Shown here: positions 16,550 to 25,263 of the stretch, piece after piece | How positions within the stretch are numbered: the stretch's first letter is position 1 | Layout: each line of letters starts with the position of its first letter | Source: Litorimonas cladophorae | Lineage (GTDB): Bacteria > Pseudomonadota > Alphaproteobacteria > Caulobacterales > Maricaulaceae | Reading direction: 5' to 3' | DNA: 64,000 nucleotides | Assembly: GCF_014652455.1 (NCBI RefSeq) | Contig: NZ_BMYV01000001.1 | Coordinates: forward strand, 1,364,001-1,428,000 | Position numbers and translations under genes: made by a program | Notes under the pieces: model-generated | Database searches by the model: none | Told to the model about the DNA's origin: nothing | What the model saw: only the letters and a program-made list of their open reading frames with translations

Positions 16550-18229
16550 TTAGGTAAATACATATTCGCCGGGCGCTTTGGACAAGGGCGGATGAGCCTT
16601 ATTACCCAATGCCCTCGGCGCTTTTTTCATTTCGCCAGACCGAATGGACAGCCATTTATTCCACCGCAACCACCAGCTTTCATTGACGCTTTCAGCGCCC
16701 TCTAGCCATTTTGTCGCCCGGGCGGGGTGATCCATATTCGTGTAATATTGCGCTTTTGGGTTCCCAGGCGGGTTCAATAGCGACTGAAGGTGACCTGAGT
16801 TCGACAAAACAAAATCGATTTCCCCGCCAAACAGGCGAATGTTTCGGTAACACGCCATCCAAGGGGTGATGTGGTCGGTGATACCCGCCAGCATAAACCC
16901 GTCCTGCGTGACGGCTTCTAGATCGACGATGTGGTCCATGAAGACGACATCCTTATCCTTGCGGAAACGCCGATCTTGGAAAATATCGAGATAATCTGAA
17001 TGCAATTGCGCAGGCAAATTTGTCGTATCATTGTTCCAGTAAAGCACATCAAATGGCGGCGGATCTTGGCCCAAAAGGTAATTATTGACGACATAGTTCC
17101 AGATCAGATCATTCGGACGCATCCAAGCAAAGGCCCGACCCAATTCTTCACCAGCAAGAATACCTTTTTTGGCCGATTGGCGGCGCGCCGCTTCAATCGC
17201 GGCGTCCGTGACAAACAGGCCAACGTCGCTATCAACTTTTTTACCGTCCAAGACGGAAACCATCAAAGTGTAGCAATTGATCCGGTTATCACCACGTGCA
17301 GCCAACTCAGACAAGAACAACGACAGCGTAATGCCACCAGAGCATGCGCCCGTCACATTGATGCGCGGACTTCGAGTGATTTTCCGAACCGCTTCGGAGG
17401 CTTCAAACAAGGCTTCTACGTAGTTTTCCAAACCCCAATGGGCATGTTGACGTGTTGGGTTTCGCCAAGACACGGCAAATGTCTGGTAACCCATTTTCGT
17501 CAGGAACCGCACCATGGATTTATCGGGAGCCAAATCTGTCGCGTAGAACTTGTTAATCTGCGGCGGAATGATCATCAGAGGAATTTTATAGACCTCTTCC
17601 GTCTGCGGTGAATATTGAATGACCTCCAACATCTCATTTTGGAAAACGACGGCGCCGGGCGAGATGGCAAGATTTTCACCTACCTTGAATGGGCGCCCGT
17701 CCACTTGGCTCGGCATACCCCCATTTTTTGTCAAATCATTATAGGCGTTTTGCAACCCCTTCACGAGGCTGCCACCATTAGTTTCAAACAAACGTTTCAT
17801 CGCCGTGGGGTTCCCAATCAGCGTATTCGTCGGGGCCAATGCGTCAACAATTAGGTCCGTCACAAATTTTGCGCGAGACTGATCCGCGGGATGCATTCGA
17901 GAATCTGCGATCCAGCCGTTCAACTCTTTTTGCATAGCAAGCCAAGCCTGCATGCTACGTTTATAAAACGGGCTCTTGTGCCAAGACTCATCTTTAAACC
18001 GGCGGTCCTTACGATCAGGTGCCAGCTCCGAGGTGCCTTTTGCAATTTCAATCATCTCGCCCGCATATTTTCGGAGGTGTTTGGCGAAAGGTTTGGGCTG
18101 CTTTGCGGCGTATCCCGCCATAAGACCAAAGCTTTTAATGACTTCGGAACGCCTGAAACCGACCAAGCCATTAATGGCAGTCGTCGTTTCGGCGGCTTTT
18201 ACTCCGACATTCGCTGGCTTATCTGACAT
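16550..18229 (-). CDS. phaC: Polyhydroxyalkanoate synthase (class II-like)
   Basis: A 559-residue synthase that polymerises hydroxyacyl-CoA into PHA. The lipase-like box is GACSGG with the nucleophile at Cys296, the same box and position as Pseudomonas class II PhaC1, rather than the GYCIGG of class I enzymes. The catalytic Asp and His regions are visible (ITDHITPW and SNSGHLQSL). Length also fits class II. No phaE or phaR partner is nearby. Medium-chain substrate preference is inferred from class. It has its own promoter region after the terminator at 18324. Confidence 0.92.
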   Translation of the reverse strand: MSDKPANVGVKAAETTTAINGLVGFRRSEVIKSFGLMAGYAAKQPKPFAKHLRKYAGEMIEIAKGTSELAPDRKDRRFKDESWHKSPFYKRSMQAWLAMQKELNGWIADSRMHPADQSRAKFVTDLIVDALAPTNTLIGNPTAMKRLFETNGGSLVKGLQNAYNDLTKNGGMPSQVDGRPFKVGENLAISPGAVVFQNEMLEVIQYSPQTEEVYKIPLMIIPPQINKFYATDLAPDKSMVRFLTKMGYQTFAVSWRNPTRQHAHWGLENYVEALFEASEAVRKITRSPRINVTGACSGGITLSLFLSELAARGDNRINCYTLMVSVLDGKKVDSDVGLFVTDAAIEAARRQSAKKGILAGEELGRAFAWMRPNDLIWNYVVNNYLLGQDPPPFDVLYWNNDTTNLPAQLHSDYLDIFQDRRFRKDKDVVFMDHIVDLEAVTQDGFMLAGITDHITPWMACYRNIRLFGGEIDFVLSNSGHLQSLLNPPGNPKAQYYTNMDHPARATKWLEGAESVNESWWLRWNKWLSIRSGEMKKAPRALGNKAHPPLSKAPGEYVFT

Positions 18230-18323
18230 ACCCTGACCCTCACCTTTGTTATTATTTATATATGACTAGGAAAGACAGGCACGGGAGTCGAGTCTGTGTG
18301 TTAACCCGCCTCAAACTAAACAT

Positions 18324-18359
18324 AAAAAAACGGCGCCTGCAGGGGAGCAGACGCCGTTT
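18324..18359 (-). terminator. Intrinsic terminator of the upstream phasin gene
   Basis: A 13-base-pair stem with one G-U pair (18328-18340 with 18347-18359), 6-base loop, then seven Ts on the minus strand. It ends the phasin transcript before phaC. Confidence 0.9.
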
Positions 18360-18443
18360 CGGTTCGATTACGCCCAACAGCCGTCAAAGGGGACAGACAG
18401 CTGTAAGGGGAGAGAGAGAGGGCGCGTCGAATACCTAATAGAC

Positions 18444-18917
18444 TTAAGCCGCTTTTGGAGCTGTCTTTTCTGTCGCCATAACCTGCTTGTTGATGCCGGC
18501 TGTTTTGTCAGTTGTTGCCTTTTTGCGTGGCTTTGCAGCTTTCTTGGACAAGGCAGAGATTTTCTTGTTCAATGTTTTGATTTCAGCTTCCAGTTCTTCA
18601 ACACGATCGTTTGCGCCGAATGGAACAACAGACTTAACTTTGTCAGTTGTGGTTTCGAATGTTTCAACAGCGCGCTTTTGAGCTGTTTTGGCTGTGCCGA
18701 ATGCAAACTCTTCAACTTTTTCACCGCGCGCGACGAGGTCTTCGAAAAGGCCGTCAGTTGCGTTGTTGTAAAGGGCTTTAACTTGCTCTGTGCGCAGACG
18801 TGCACGCTCTGCAGCGAAACCGTAAAGGCCGAGGTAAGCCAATGTGCCCTTACGGACAGCGGATTTAGCTTCAACAGTAGTAGTCGTTTTCTTTGCAGTC
18901 TTCTTAGAAGTCGCCAT
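18444..18917 (-). CDS. Phasin-like granule protein
   Basis: A 157-residue protein with a Lys/Thr-rich N terminus, a helical phasin-type centre (GTLAYLGLYGFAAERARLR ... FEDLVARGEKVEEFA), a short coiled coil (about residues 107-128, ending KKISALSKKA) and a Lys/Ala-rich C-terminal tail. It resembles the phasin in the phaZ operon and is probably a second granule-coat protein. The ATG at 18917 is chosen because AGGA lies 8 bases upstream; an in-frame extension to 19022 is not supported. It is upstream of phaC but separated from it by a strong terminator. Confidence 0.8.
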   Translation of the reverse strand: MATSKKTAKKTTTTVEAKSAVRKGTLAYLGLYGFAAERARLRTEQVKALYNNATDGLFEDLVARGEKVEEFAFGTAKTAQKRAVETFETTTDKVKSVVPFGANDRVEELEAEIKTLNKKISALSKKAAKPRKKATTDKTAGINKQVMATEKTAPKAA

Positions 18918-19150
18918 GATGTATTCCTTTGGGTTCAATGTGGCAGGAAAATCCCACCAGTTGTTCGATGATGCGTATTTAGGGAAAGAAATTAGAAAGC
19001 GCGTCCTAATCCAAGCTGACACCCTGATTTTTTTATGATGGCTAAAACCGTAAGGTTTGATTGAATAGATTAGGCCTTTGGCAAAATTAGACCTAGGATG
19101 ACCACTCTCGTTAAAAGCGATCCCGTTTTTTGTTAGTCTAAGGTAGATTT

Positions 19151-19597
19151 ATGACCCGCGACCGCGTCAGCGAAGCCCGCAAAGCCATACAGGATAATGC
19201 CGCCTCACTGGGCATCACGACTGCCTATATCTCCACACTCGTTGATACATTCTATGACCGGATCCGCGTCGATGAAGTGTTGGGTCCGATTTTCAATGAT
19301 GCGATTGGCGATAATTGGGATGTTCATTTACCTCGCATGAAAGCCTTTTGGGCGTCAGTCACTTTAAATGCGGGTCTCTATTCGGGTAAACCCGTCGAAG
19401 CCCATCGCAAACATAGTGAGACGATTGAAAGCCAGCATTTCGATCGCTGGCTCGCCATATTTCAGCAAACGCTGCATGACACGGCCCCAACACCAGAGAC
19501 ACCTGCCTATTTCATGATACGGGCAGAGCGTATTGCCAATCGTTTGAAACTCGCCCTTTTCGGAACATCGGATTTGGGTGCGCCGCGCTACGATTGA
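19151..19597 (+). CDS. Group III truncated haemoglobin
   Basis: A 148-residue 2-on-2 globin. The B-helix Tyr35 (FYDRIRVDEVLGPIF), the E-helix region around Trp67 and the likely proximal His85 in EAHRKHSE match group III truncated haemoglobins. These bind oxygen or nitric oxide and are linked to NO or low-oxygen handling, but physiological roles differ. It is a single gene with an AAGG motif before the ATG. No clear FNR- or NsrR-type site was seen upstream. Confidence 0.88.
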   Translation: MTRDRVSEARKAIQDNAASLGITTAYISTLVDTFYDRIRVDEVLGPIFNDAIGDNWDVHLPRMKAFWASVTLNAGLYSGKPVEAHRKHSETIESQHFDRWLAIFQQTLHDTAPTPETPAYFMIRAERIANRLKLALFGTSDLGAPRYD

Positions 19598-19664
19598 GGG
19601 TCGAGGCGAAAGACCATCCGACGTCACCGCCCCGAACAAAACTCTGACACCCGATTAGGTCACG

Positions 19665-19943
19665 CTATGTTTTTTTGAGTAACAGCGCGACAAGCTCGGC
19701 GACCTTGCGTTCACGCTCGTCCTGATCGTCACTTGCTATAGCTGACGCTAGGCAGTGATCAGCGTGGTCAGATAATAGCTCGCCTTCAACTTTTTTAAGG
19801 GCGGCCTGCACAGCTTTCACCTGGGTCAGGATATCAATACAATATCGGTCTTCATCAATCATTTTTGACAATCCACGGACTTGCCCCTCAATTCGCGCGA
19901 GGCGTTTACTTACGTTTCTGCGTCTTGATTTTCTGTCTGTCAT
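19665..19943 (-). CDS. csoR: CsoR/FrmR-family metal-sensing repressor
   Basis: A 92-residue all-helical repressor with the family core RLARIEGQVRGLSKMI. The likely ligand residues are Cys35 (RYCIDIL), His60 and Cys64 (SDHADHC), spaced as in the copper sensor CsoR. Divergent placement over a CsoR-like operator and next to metal-handling genes supports copper (or a related soft metal) sensing. A formaldehyde or sulfide sensor of the same family is less likely given the His. Confidence 0.85.
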   Translation of the reverse strand: MTDRKSRRRNVSKRLARIEGQVRGLSKMIDEDRYCIDILTQVKAVQAALKKVEGELLSDHADHCLASAIASDDQDERERKVAELVALLLKKT

Positions 19944-19981
19944 GTCATGTTTTTCATCGTTGAATATTCACGAATATACCT

Positions 19982-19998
19982 ATACCCCCTACGGGTAT
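19982..19998. promoter_or_regulatory. CsoR-type operator
   Basis: ATACCC (19982-19987), five-base spacer, GGGTAT (19993-19998): a G/C-run dyad of the CsoR operator type. It overlaps the ATG of the plus-strand gene at 19997, so a bound repressor would block its 5' end directly, and it lies 39 bases before the csoR start, allowing autoregulation. Confidence 0.75.
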
Positions 19999-20638
19999 GT
20001 TAAGAACAGCCCTTATTGCAGTCATTCTGCTGGCCTTCAACGCCGAAGCGTCGGCACGGCCCGTGTCCTATGCGGGGGGCTGGACGCTGATTGAGGATAC
20101 GGACCGACAATCTACGACGGCACTAATTCATTATTCACCCAGCGCATCCTATTCTTTTGGCCTTCGGACAGAATGGGATAGGGGTGCCGACCTTATTTTT
20201 GTGGGACCGCAAGCAACCTGGCTTGCCAAACGTTGGTTTGGTCCAGACCATCAAGCCAATCTCTATTTCTGGGGTGCCGCGGGATTGGTTACAGATATTG
20301 GCTTAAATCCAAGGGGTGACCGCTCCGGTGTGCAAGCGGGTATGATGACAGATTGGGAAACGCGGCGATTGTTTCTATCCTATCGTGCATCGGCGCGCGA
20401 CTTCGGCAAATTTGACCAATCCGCCATGCAGGCGGCCCGCGTTGGCTTCGCACCCTATGAAGGCGACACTGGCGAACTTCATACTTGGCTCATGTTGGAG
20501 GTCGATCATCGTCCCGATGGTGATACCCCCATTGGCGTGACGCCTATTCTACGGTTATTCTATGGCTCAGCATTGTTTGAAGCTGGGTGGAATGTGACCG
20601 ACGACGCCCCGCTTCTCAATTTTCAATATCGTTTTTGA
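19997..20638 (+). CDS. Exported outer-membrane-like protein of the metal module
   Basis: A 213-residue protein with a signal peptide (residues 1-20, ending SARP). The mature chain alternates polar and apolar residues in beta strands and ends in an aromatic FQYRF, the usual outer-membrane barrel signature. No catalytic motif is seen. The ATG overlaps the CsoR operator and has no ribosome site, so the mRNA is probably leaderless. It is the first gene of a three-gene operon with an HMA protein and a MerT-like protein. A role in copper handling is inferred from context only. Confidence 0.75.
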   Translation: MLRTALIAVILLAFNAEASARPVSYAGGWTLIEDTDRQSTTALIHYSPSASYSFGLRTEWDRGADLIFVGPQATWLAKRWFGPDHQANLYFWGAAGLVTDIGLNPRGDRSGVQAGMMTDWETRRLFLSYRASARDFGKFDQSAMQAARVGFAPYEGDTGELHTWLMLEVDHRPDGDTPIGVTPILRLFYGSALFEAGWNVTDDAPLLNFQYRF

Positions 20639-20664
20639 TTTCGATCTCTCTCTTGGAGAATTTT

Positions 20665-21168
20665 ATGTTCCGACCTCTTTTTATTCCGGCCCTTTTAGCC
20701 ATTTCCGCGACGAGTTTCGCACAGGTTTCACCTACCGAAACGACGACCGATCAGGTTGATCACAGTAAAATGGACCACAGCAAGATGGATCATGGGTCAG
20801 CCTATATGCCTGATGACCATGCCAATCATGATCATACCGATGTTACCCCAACAATGGATACGAGGGACGAAAACGCTCTAATCTCCGTCGATCAACCAGA
20901 AATCATGAGGGCCATTGCGGCGGGTGGCGAACCAATTGTCGCAACCGTCTTAGGTGCGGTCTGCGATTTCTGCGCCAAGGCGATGAATAAGACATTTGGC
21001 AAACGCAAAGACGTCGCTGCCGTCTATGTCGATCTTGATAAAAAAACACTGAACCTTGTTCTCAAACCTGGCGCGGAAATGTCCGATGATGATTTGCGCA
21101 AATATGTGAAAAAGTCTGGCTATAAAGTTGACGCGATTGCGCGCGGTCCTGCCGTATTCGCTAGATAA
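20665..21168 (+). CDS. Periplasmic heavy-metal-binding (HMA) protein
   Basis: A 167-residue exported protein: signal peptide (1-19), then a His/Met/Asp-rich segment (residues 32-58, with DHSKMDHSKMDH) typical of copper buffering, then an HMA domain (about 91-158) with metal-binding Cys100 and Cys103 in GAVCDFCAKAM. The ATG has GGAG at good spacing; an upstream in-frame extension overlaps the previous gene and is not used. It likely binds Cu(I) or Hg(II) in the periplasm and passes it to the MerT-like protein. Confidence 0.85.
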   Translation: MFRPLFIPALLAISATSFAQVSPTETTTDQVDHSKMDHSKMDHGSAYMPDDHANHDHTDVTPTMDTRDENALISVDQPEIMRAIAAGGEPIVATVLGAVCDFCAKAMNKTFGKRKDVAAVYVDLDKKTLNLVLKPGAEMSDDDLRKYVKKSGYKVDAIARGPAVFAR

Positions 21169-21173
21169 ACCTT

Positions 21174-21560
21174 GTGTCAAAACCCATTTCAAAACGGGTG
21201 CTTTTTGCGCCGACGCTGTCCCTTTTCGCCAGCACCTCAACCTTGCTGTGTTGCGCCCTGCCCGCCTTATTGGTGACTATTGGCGCGGGCGCTGTCATGG
21301 CGGGGATCAGCTCGAACATTCCGGGATATATTTGGCTTACCGAACATAAGGTTCAGCTTTTCATTCTGTCTGGCCTCCTTCTTGCGCTTGCAACTTGGTC
21401 ACGTTGGCAGACCAGACACGCGCCGTGCCCGATTGACCCCGTTGCGGCGAAAGCCTGCACACGCTTGCGGAAAGTCAGCGGAATTCTGCTTTACGCTTCA
21501 ATCGCAATTTATTTTATCGGCGGGTTCTTTGCCTTTTTTGCAGCGGATCTATTGCTTTAA
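21174..21560 (+). CDS. MerT-like metal transport membrane protein
   Basis: A 128-residue protein with three membrane helices. Helix one carries the vicinal Cys pair in STLLCCALPALL; a loop after helix two has two more cysteines (HAPCPIDPVAAKAC), the layout of MerT. MerT moves mercuric ion inward from a periplasmic HMA protein. Here the regulator is CsoR-type, not MerR, and no mercuric reductase is present, so copper may be the true substrate. The start is GTG, 5 bases after the HMA gene stop. Confidence 0.75.
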   Translation: MSKPISKRVLFAPTLSLFASTSTLLCCALPALLVTIGAGAVMAGISSNIPGYIWLTEHKVQLFILSGLLLALATWSRWQTRHAPCPIDPVAAKACTRLRKVSGILLYASIAIYFIGGFFAFFAADLLL

Positions 21561-21600
21561 AAAACTAGAGGCGGATACCAACTTCATATTTACTTCATAC

Positions 21601-21637
21601 AAAGCCTCGCAAAGTCGTCCCTTGTGGCGGCTTTTTT
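21601..21637 (+). terminator. Probable terminator of the metal module
   Basis: AAAGCC (21601-21606) pairs with GGCTTT (21629-21634), with a partial inner stem, followed by a run of six Ts. The loop is large, so the hairpin is weak, but position 40 bases past the last stop codon fits. Confidence 0.5.
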
Positions 21638-21687
21638 CATGTCTTGGTAACACTTCCTAACAAAAGAGCATTAGATGTTAACGCCTG

Positions 21688-21702
21688 TTACCCAAAGCTT
21701 AA
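21688..21702. promoter_or_regulatory. Candidate CtrA binding site upstream of ccrM
   Basis: TTAC, seven bases, TTAA: seven of eight matches to the CtrA consensus TTAA-N7-TTAA. It ends 53 bases before the ccrM start. In Caulobacter ccrM is switched on late in the cell cycle by CtrA, so the position is meaningful. Confidence 0.55.
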
Positions 21703-21737
21703 TTTCTAAGGTAAATCAATCGTTTACACCCTGTTAG

Positions 21738-22967
<1,230 letters not shown>

Positions 22968-23039
22968 CCTTGAAACAGCTCTGAACGGAAATCCGTTCAG
23001 CTTGCGTTTAGGTTGGATTAACCATAGCTATATTACAGG

Positions 23040-23063
23040 CCCGAGCCGCCGCTCGGGTTTTTT
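23040..23063 (+). terminator. Intrinsic terminator of ccrM
   Basis: CCCGAGC (23040-23046) and GCTCGGG (23051-23057), 7 pairs with a 4-base loop, then six Ts. Confidence 0.93.
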
Positions 23064-23088
23064 GTTATTAGCCTCAGGGGAAAATGCT

Positions 23089-23430
23089 ATGAGTAAACGT
23101 GACGATTTAATCGCGAAATACGCTGAAGACATCAAAACGAAAATCGGTGAAACGCCGGACATGGATCTTTTGAAAAAAGTCACAATCGGTTGTGGACCAT
23201 CGATCTATAATAAAGACTCATCCACTGTTGCCGGCTCCGACCAATCAGAGCTCGACACTGTGAAGAACAATTTCCTCATCAAAAAGCTTGGCCTTTCAGC
23301 TAGCCAAGATCTCGACGGCGCCATCGCAGCCGTGATGGAAAAATACGGCAAATCCAACCCAAGCAAATATCGCGCTGTTGTCTATTACCTGCTGACGAAG
23401 CATTTTGGCAAAGAAAGCCACTACGGCTAA
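23089..23430 (+). CDS. DUF2853 family protein
   Basis: A 113-residue helical cytoplasmic protein. The recognisable pattern is an N-terminal RDDLIAKYAEDI, then TPDMDLLKKVTIGCGPSIYN and VKNNFLIKKLGL, and a C-terminal RAVVYYLLTKHFGK. This fits DUF2853, a family with no assigned function. The ATG at 23089 has GGGG upstream; a longer in-frame reading that overlaps ccrM is rejected. It is a single-gene unit between two terminators. Confidence 0.75.
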   Translation: MSKRDDLIAKYAEDIKTKIGETPDMDLLKKVTIGCGPSIYNKDSSTVAGSDQSELDTVKNNFLIKKLGLSASQDLDGAIAAVMEKYGKSNPSKYRAVVYYLLTKHFGKESHYG

Positions 23431-23471
23431 GCTATCGATTTGGAACCCGAATGCGGGTTCATACATTATAA

Positions 23472-23504
23472 AAGGTGCGGGCCTCGCGGCCACGCGCCTT
23501 TTTT
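23472..23504 (+). terminator. Intrinsic terminator of the DUF2853 gene
   Basis: AAGGTGCG (23472-23479) pairs with CGCGCCTT (23493-23500), with an inner GGCC/GGCC pair, followed by four further Ts. A smaller GAACCCG/CGGGTTC hairpin (23443-23460) lies just before it. Confidence 0.85.
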
Positions 23505-23518
23505 AATGAGGAAATCAC

Positions 23519-23653
23519 ATGTCAGAGACAAACAAAACTGAAATCAAGAAAACGCTAGAAGAGGCCGACGAACAAGGTCTGAGCAAGTCGGTCGAAAAAT
23601 CAATCGAAGCCCGTTTAGGCAAACAACCCATTGAGCCGAAAAAAGAAGATTAA
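23519..23653 (+). CDS. Small charged protein, 44 residues
   Basis: Too short to be found by a length cut-off, but well formed: GAGG 6 bases before the ATG, and a highly charged, helical translation (KTEIKKTLEEADEQGL, then a Lys/Pro/Glu tail). Its stop codon overlaps the mutY stop in the palindromic GATTAATC at 23649-23656. No family recognised and no function offered. Confidence 0.6.
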   Translation: MSETNKTEIKKTLEEADEQGLSKSVEKSIEARLGKQPIEPKKED

Positions 23654-24678
23654 TCGGCAAGTCCGGCTTCGACGACTTTGGTAAAAACGGTGGGGAGACC
23701 TGACGTATCATCGACCCACACTCCTTCAACGGAGGCCTCAATTTCGGCTGCGAATACGTCCAATCTCAATTCAAAATGCGTGAAAACATGACGGATTTGG
23801 CCTTTTGATTCCCAATTACGATGAAGAGGCGCCTGCGAATGGTCTGTCGGCGCGTCTCCCCAGTCTGTTGTGGGCACACCGATCATGCCACCTAACAATC
23901 CTGAATCTGGACGCCTTTCCACCAGAACTTTGTCCTCGCACCGCAAAACATAGGCGTGACCATAGCGAATAGGTGTCGGCTTCTTTTTCACTTTGACGGG
24001 ATATTTAGTTTCCTCGCTCTGGCTATGCGCCACGCAAAATTCCCGCCAAGGACAAAGCAAGCAGGTCGGGTTTTTGGGAGAGCAGATCGTCGCGCCGAGA
24101 TCCATCAGGGCTTGACCATAATCGCCGGGCCTGTCCGCGCGAACAAGGGTTCCAGACAAATCTCGTAGCGCTTTACGCCCTTTTGGCAGCGGCGTTTCAA
24201 AGGCGTAAGTCCGCGATATGACCCGCTCAACATTTCCGTCGACAATATTTGTCGCCTCATCTGCGCAGATCGCTGCAATTGTTGCTGCCGTGTAGGGTCC
24301 GATCCCAGGAAGGGTCAGCAAGGTTTTTTCATCTGTCGGAAAAATGCCTAGGTGATCGTCCCGCACAACGCCTGCGCATTTGTGTAAGTTTCGAGCGCGC
24401 GCATAATATCCAAGCCCCGCCCACATCGACAAAACGACGTCTCGGTTCGCATCCGCTAAGTCGACAACTGATGGAAACGCCTCCAGAAAAGCGCGCCAAT
24501 ATGGCGTTGCATGCGCGAGAGTCGTTTGCTGGCTCATGACTTCGGACAACCAAATCGCATACGGGTCTGGCACCACACCCGCTGCGCGGTCCTCTGGGCG
24601 CACGCGCCACGGTAAAGTGCGACCTTGCTCATCATACCAACGCAAAAGCGCGGCCCGCATGTCGGAAACGTTATGCAT
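23650..24678 (-). CDS. mutY: A/G-specific adenine DNA glycosylase
   Basis: Removes adenine mispaired with 8-oxoguanine. It has 342 residues: catalytic Glu46 (SEVMSQQT), helix-hairpin-helix LPGIGPYTAA with catalytic Asp147 (VDGNVER), and the iron-sulfur cluster cysteines 199, 206, 209 and 215 in C-x6-C-x2-C-x5-C spacing. The C-terminal MutT-like domain reads 8-oxoG. It diverges from the dciA-like gene, an order common in alphaproteobacteria. Confidence 0.96.
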   Translation of the reverse strand: MHNVSDMRAALLRWYDEQGRTLPWRVRPEDRAAGVVPDPYAIWLSEVMSQQTTLAHATPYWRAFLEAFPSVVDLADANRDVVLSMWAGLGYYARARNLHKCAGVVRDDHLGIFPTDEKTLLTLPGIGPYTAATIAAICADEATNIVDGNVERVISRTYAFETPLPKGRKALRDLSGTLVRADRPGDYGQALMDLGATICSPKNPTCLLCPWREFCVAHSQSEETKYPVKVKKKPTPIRYGHAYVLRCEDKVLVERRPDSGLLGGMIGVPTTDWGDAPTDHSQAPLHRNWESKGQIRHVFTHFELRLDVFAAEIEASVEGVWVDDTSGLPTVFTKVVEAGLAD

Positions 24679-24731
24679 AAAACGGCTCTGTCTGCTTTAC
24701 CGCCGCGCCGCAATAGGCGACAATCACAGAA

Positions 24732-25259
24732 ATGGCAGATGAGAAGCGACATAATCGCCAAGTCTTAGGTCAATGGATCGAAGGTCAGCGCGCGCGCCCA
24801 CAATTTCGGGCTGCCCCAAGTGCGGGACTTTCTGTATCTAAAATTATGCGGCCTCTCGCCAAAAAACATGGCGGCGGACAATCCGCTTTGGCGCTCGAAC
24901 GAGTCTGGCCCGAAATCATGGGCCCCCGTTGGTCAAAGATATCAACCCCTGTGCGATTTTTGGGCGGACGTGACGGACGTACACTTATCATATCTGCACC
25001 CGGCCCCGCCGCCGCGCTGATACTGGCCCAGTCTGGCCCCATCATCGCCAGATTAAATACGCATTTAGGTTCTAGTCATGTTTCGCGAATTAAGGTTGTC
25101 CAATCGCGTATGACCGCGCCTGCTTCCTCGCAACCCAAACGCGGCTTGGCCCCTCGCCAAGAAGCCGCATTGCAAGACGGTCTGGCACAGGTCAAAAATG
25201 AACGCCTGAAAAACGCTCTGGAAGCTATGGGCCGCAATGTGATCTCGAAAGGATCGTAA
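24732..25259 (+). CDS. DciA-like protein (DUF721)
   Basis: A 175-residue protein with a DUF721 domain (about residues 30-115: VSKIMRPLAKKHG, ALERVWPEIMG, STPVRFLGGRDGRTLII). DUF721 proteins of this type include DciA, which recruits the replicative helicase DnaB in bacteria that lack DnaC. The C-terminal tail is basic and probably flexible. It is followed 4 bases later by dsbA-like gene and lies in the mutY-DUF721-dsbA-smc order frequent in this class. The DciA role is inferred from family. Confidence 0.8.
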   Translation: MADEKRHNRQVLGQWIEGQRARPQFRAAPSAGLSVSKIMRPLAKKHGGGQSALALERVWPEIMGPRWSKISTPVRFLGGRDGRTLIISAPGPAAALILAQSGPIIARLNTHLGSSHVSRIKVVQSRMTAPASSQPKRGLAPRQEAALQDGLAQVKNERLKNALEAMGRNVISKGS

Positions 25260-25263
25260 AAAG

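Noticed and set aside
17000-17611. 203-residue plus-strand frame inside phaC
   Set aside because: Shadow of a well-supported gene; random-looking translation rich in Arg, His and Cys.
14231-18917. Recent horizontal transfer of the PHA locus
   Set aside because: Base composition and codon style look the same as the neighbours, and no mobile element or tRNA junction flanks it; only a tree could decide.
19040-19150. FNR or NO-sensor site before the truncated haemoglobin
   Set aside because: A TTGAT-like half-site is present, but no proper palindrome.
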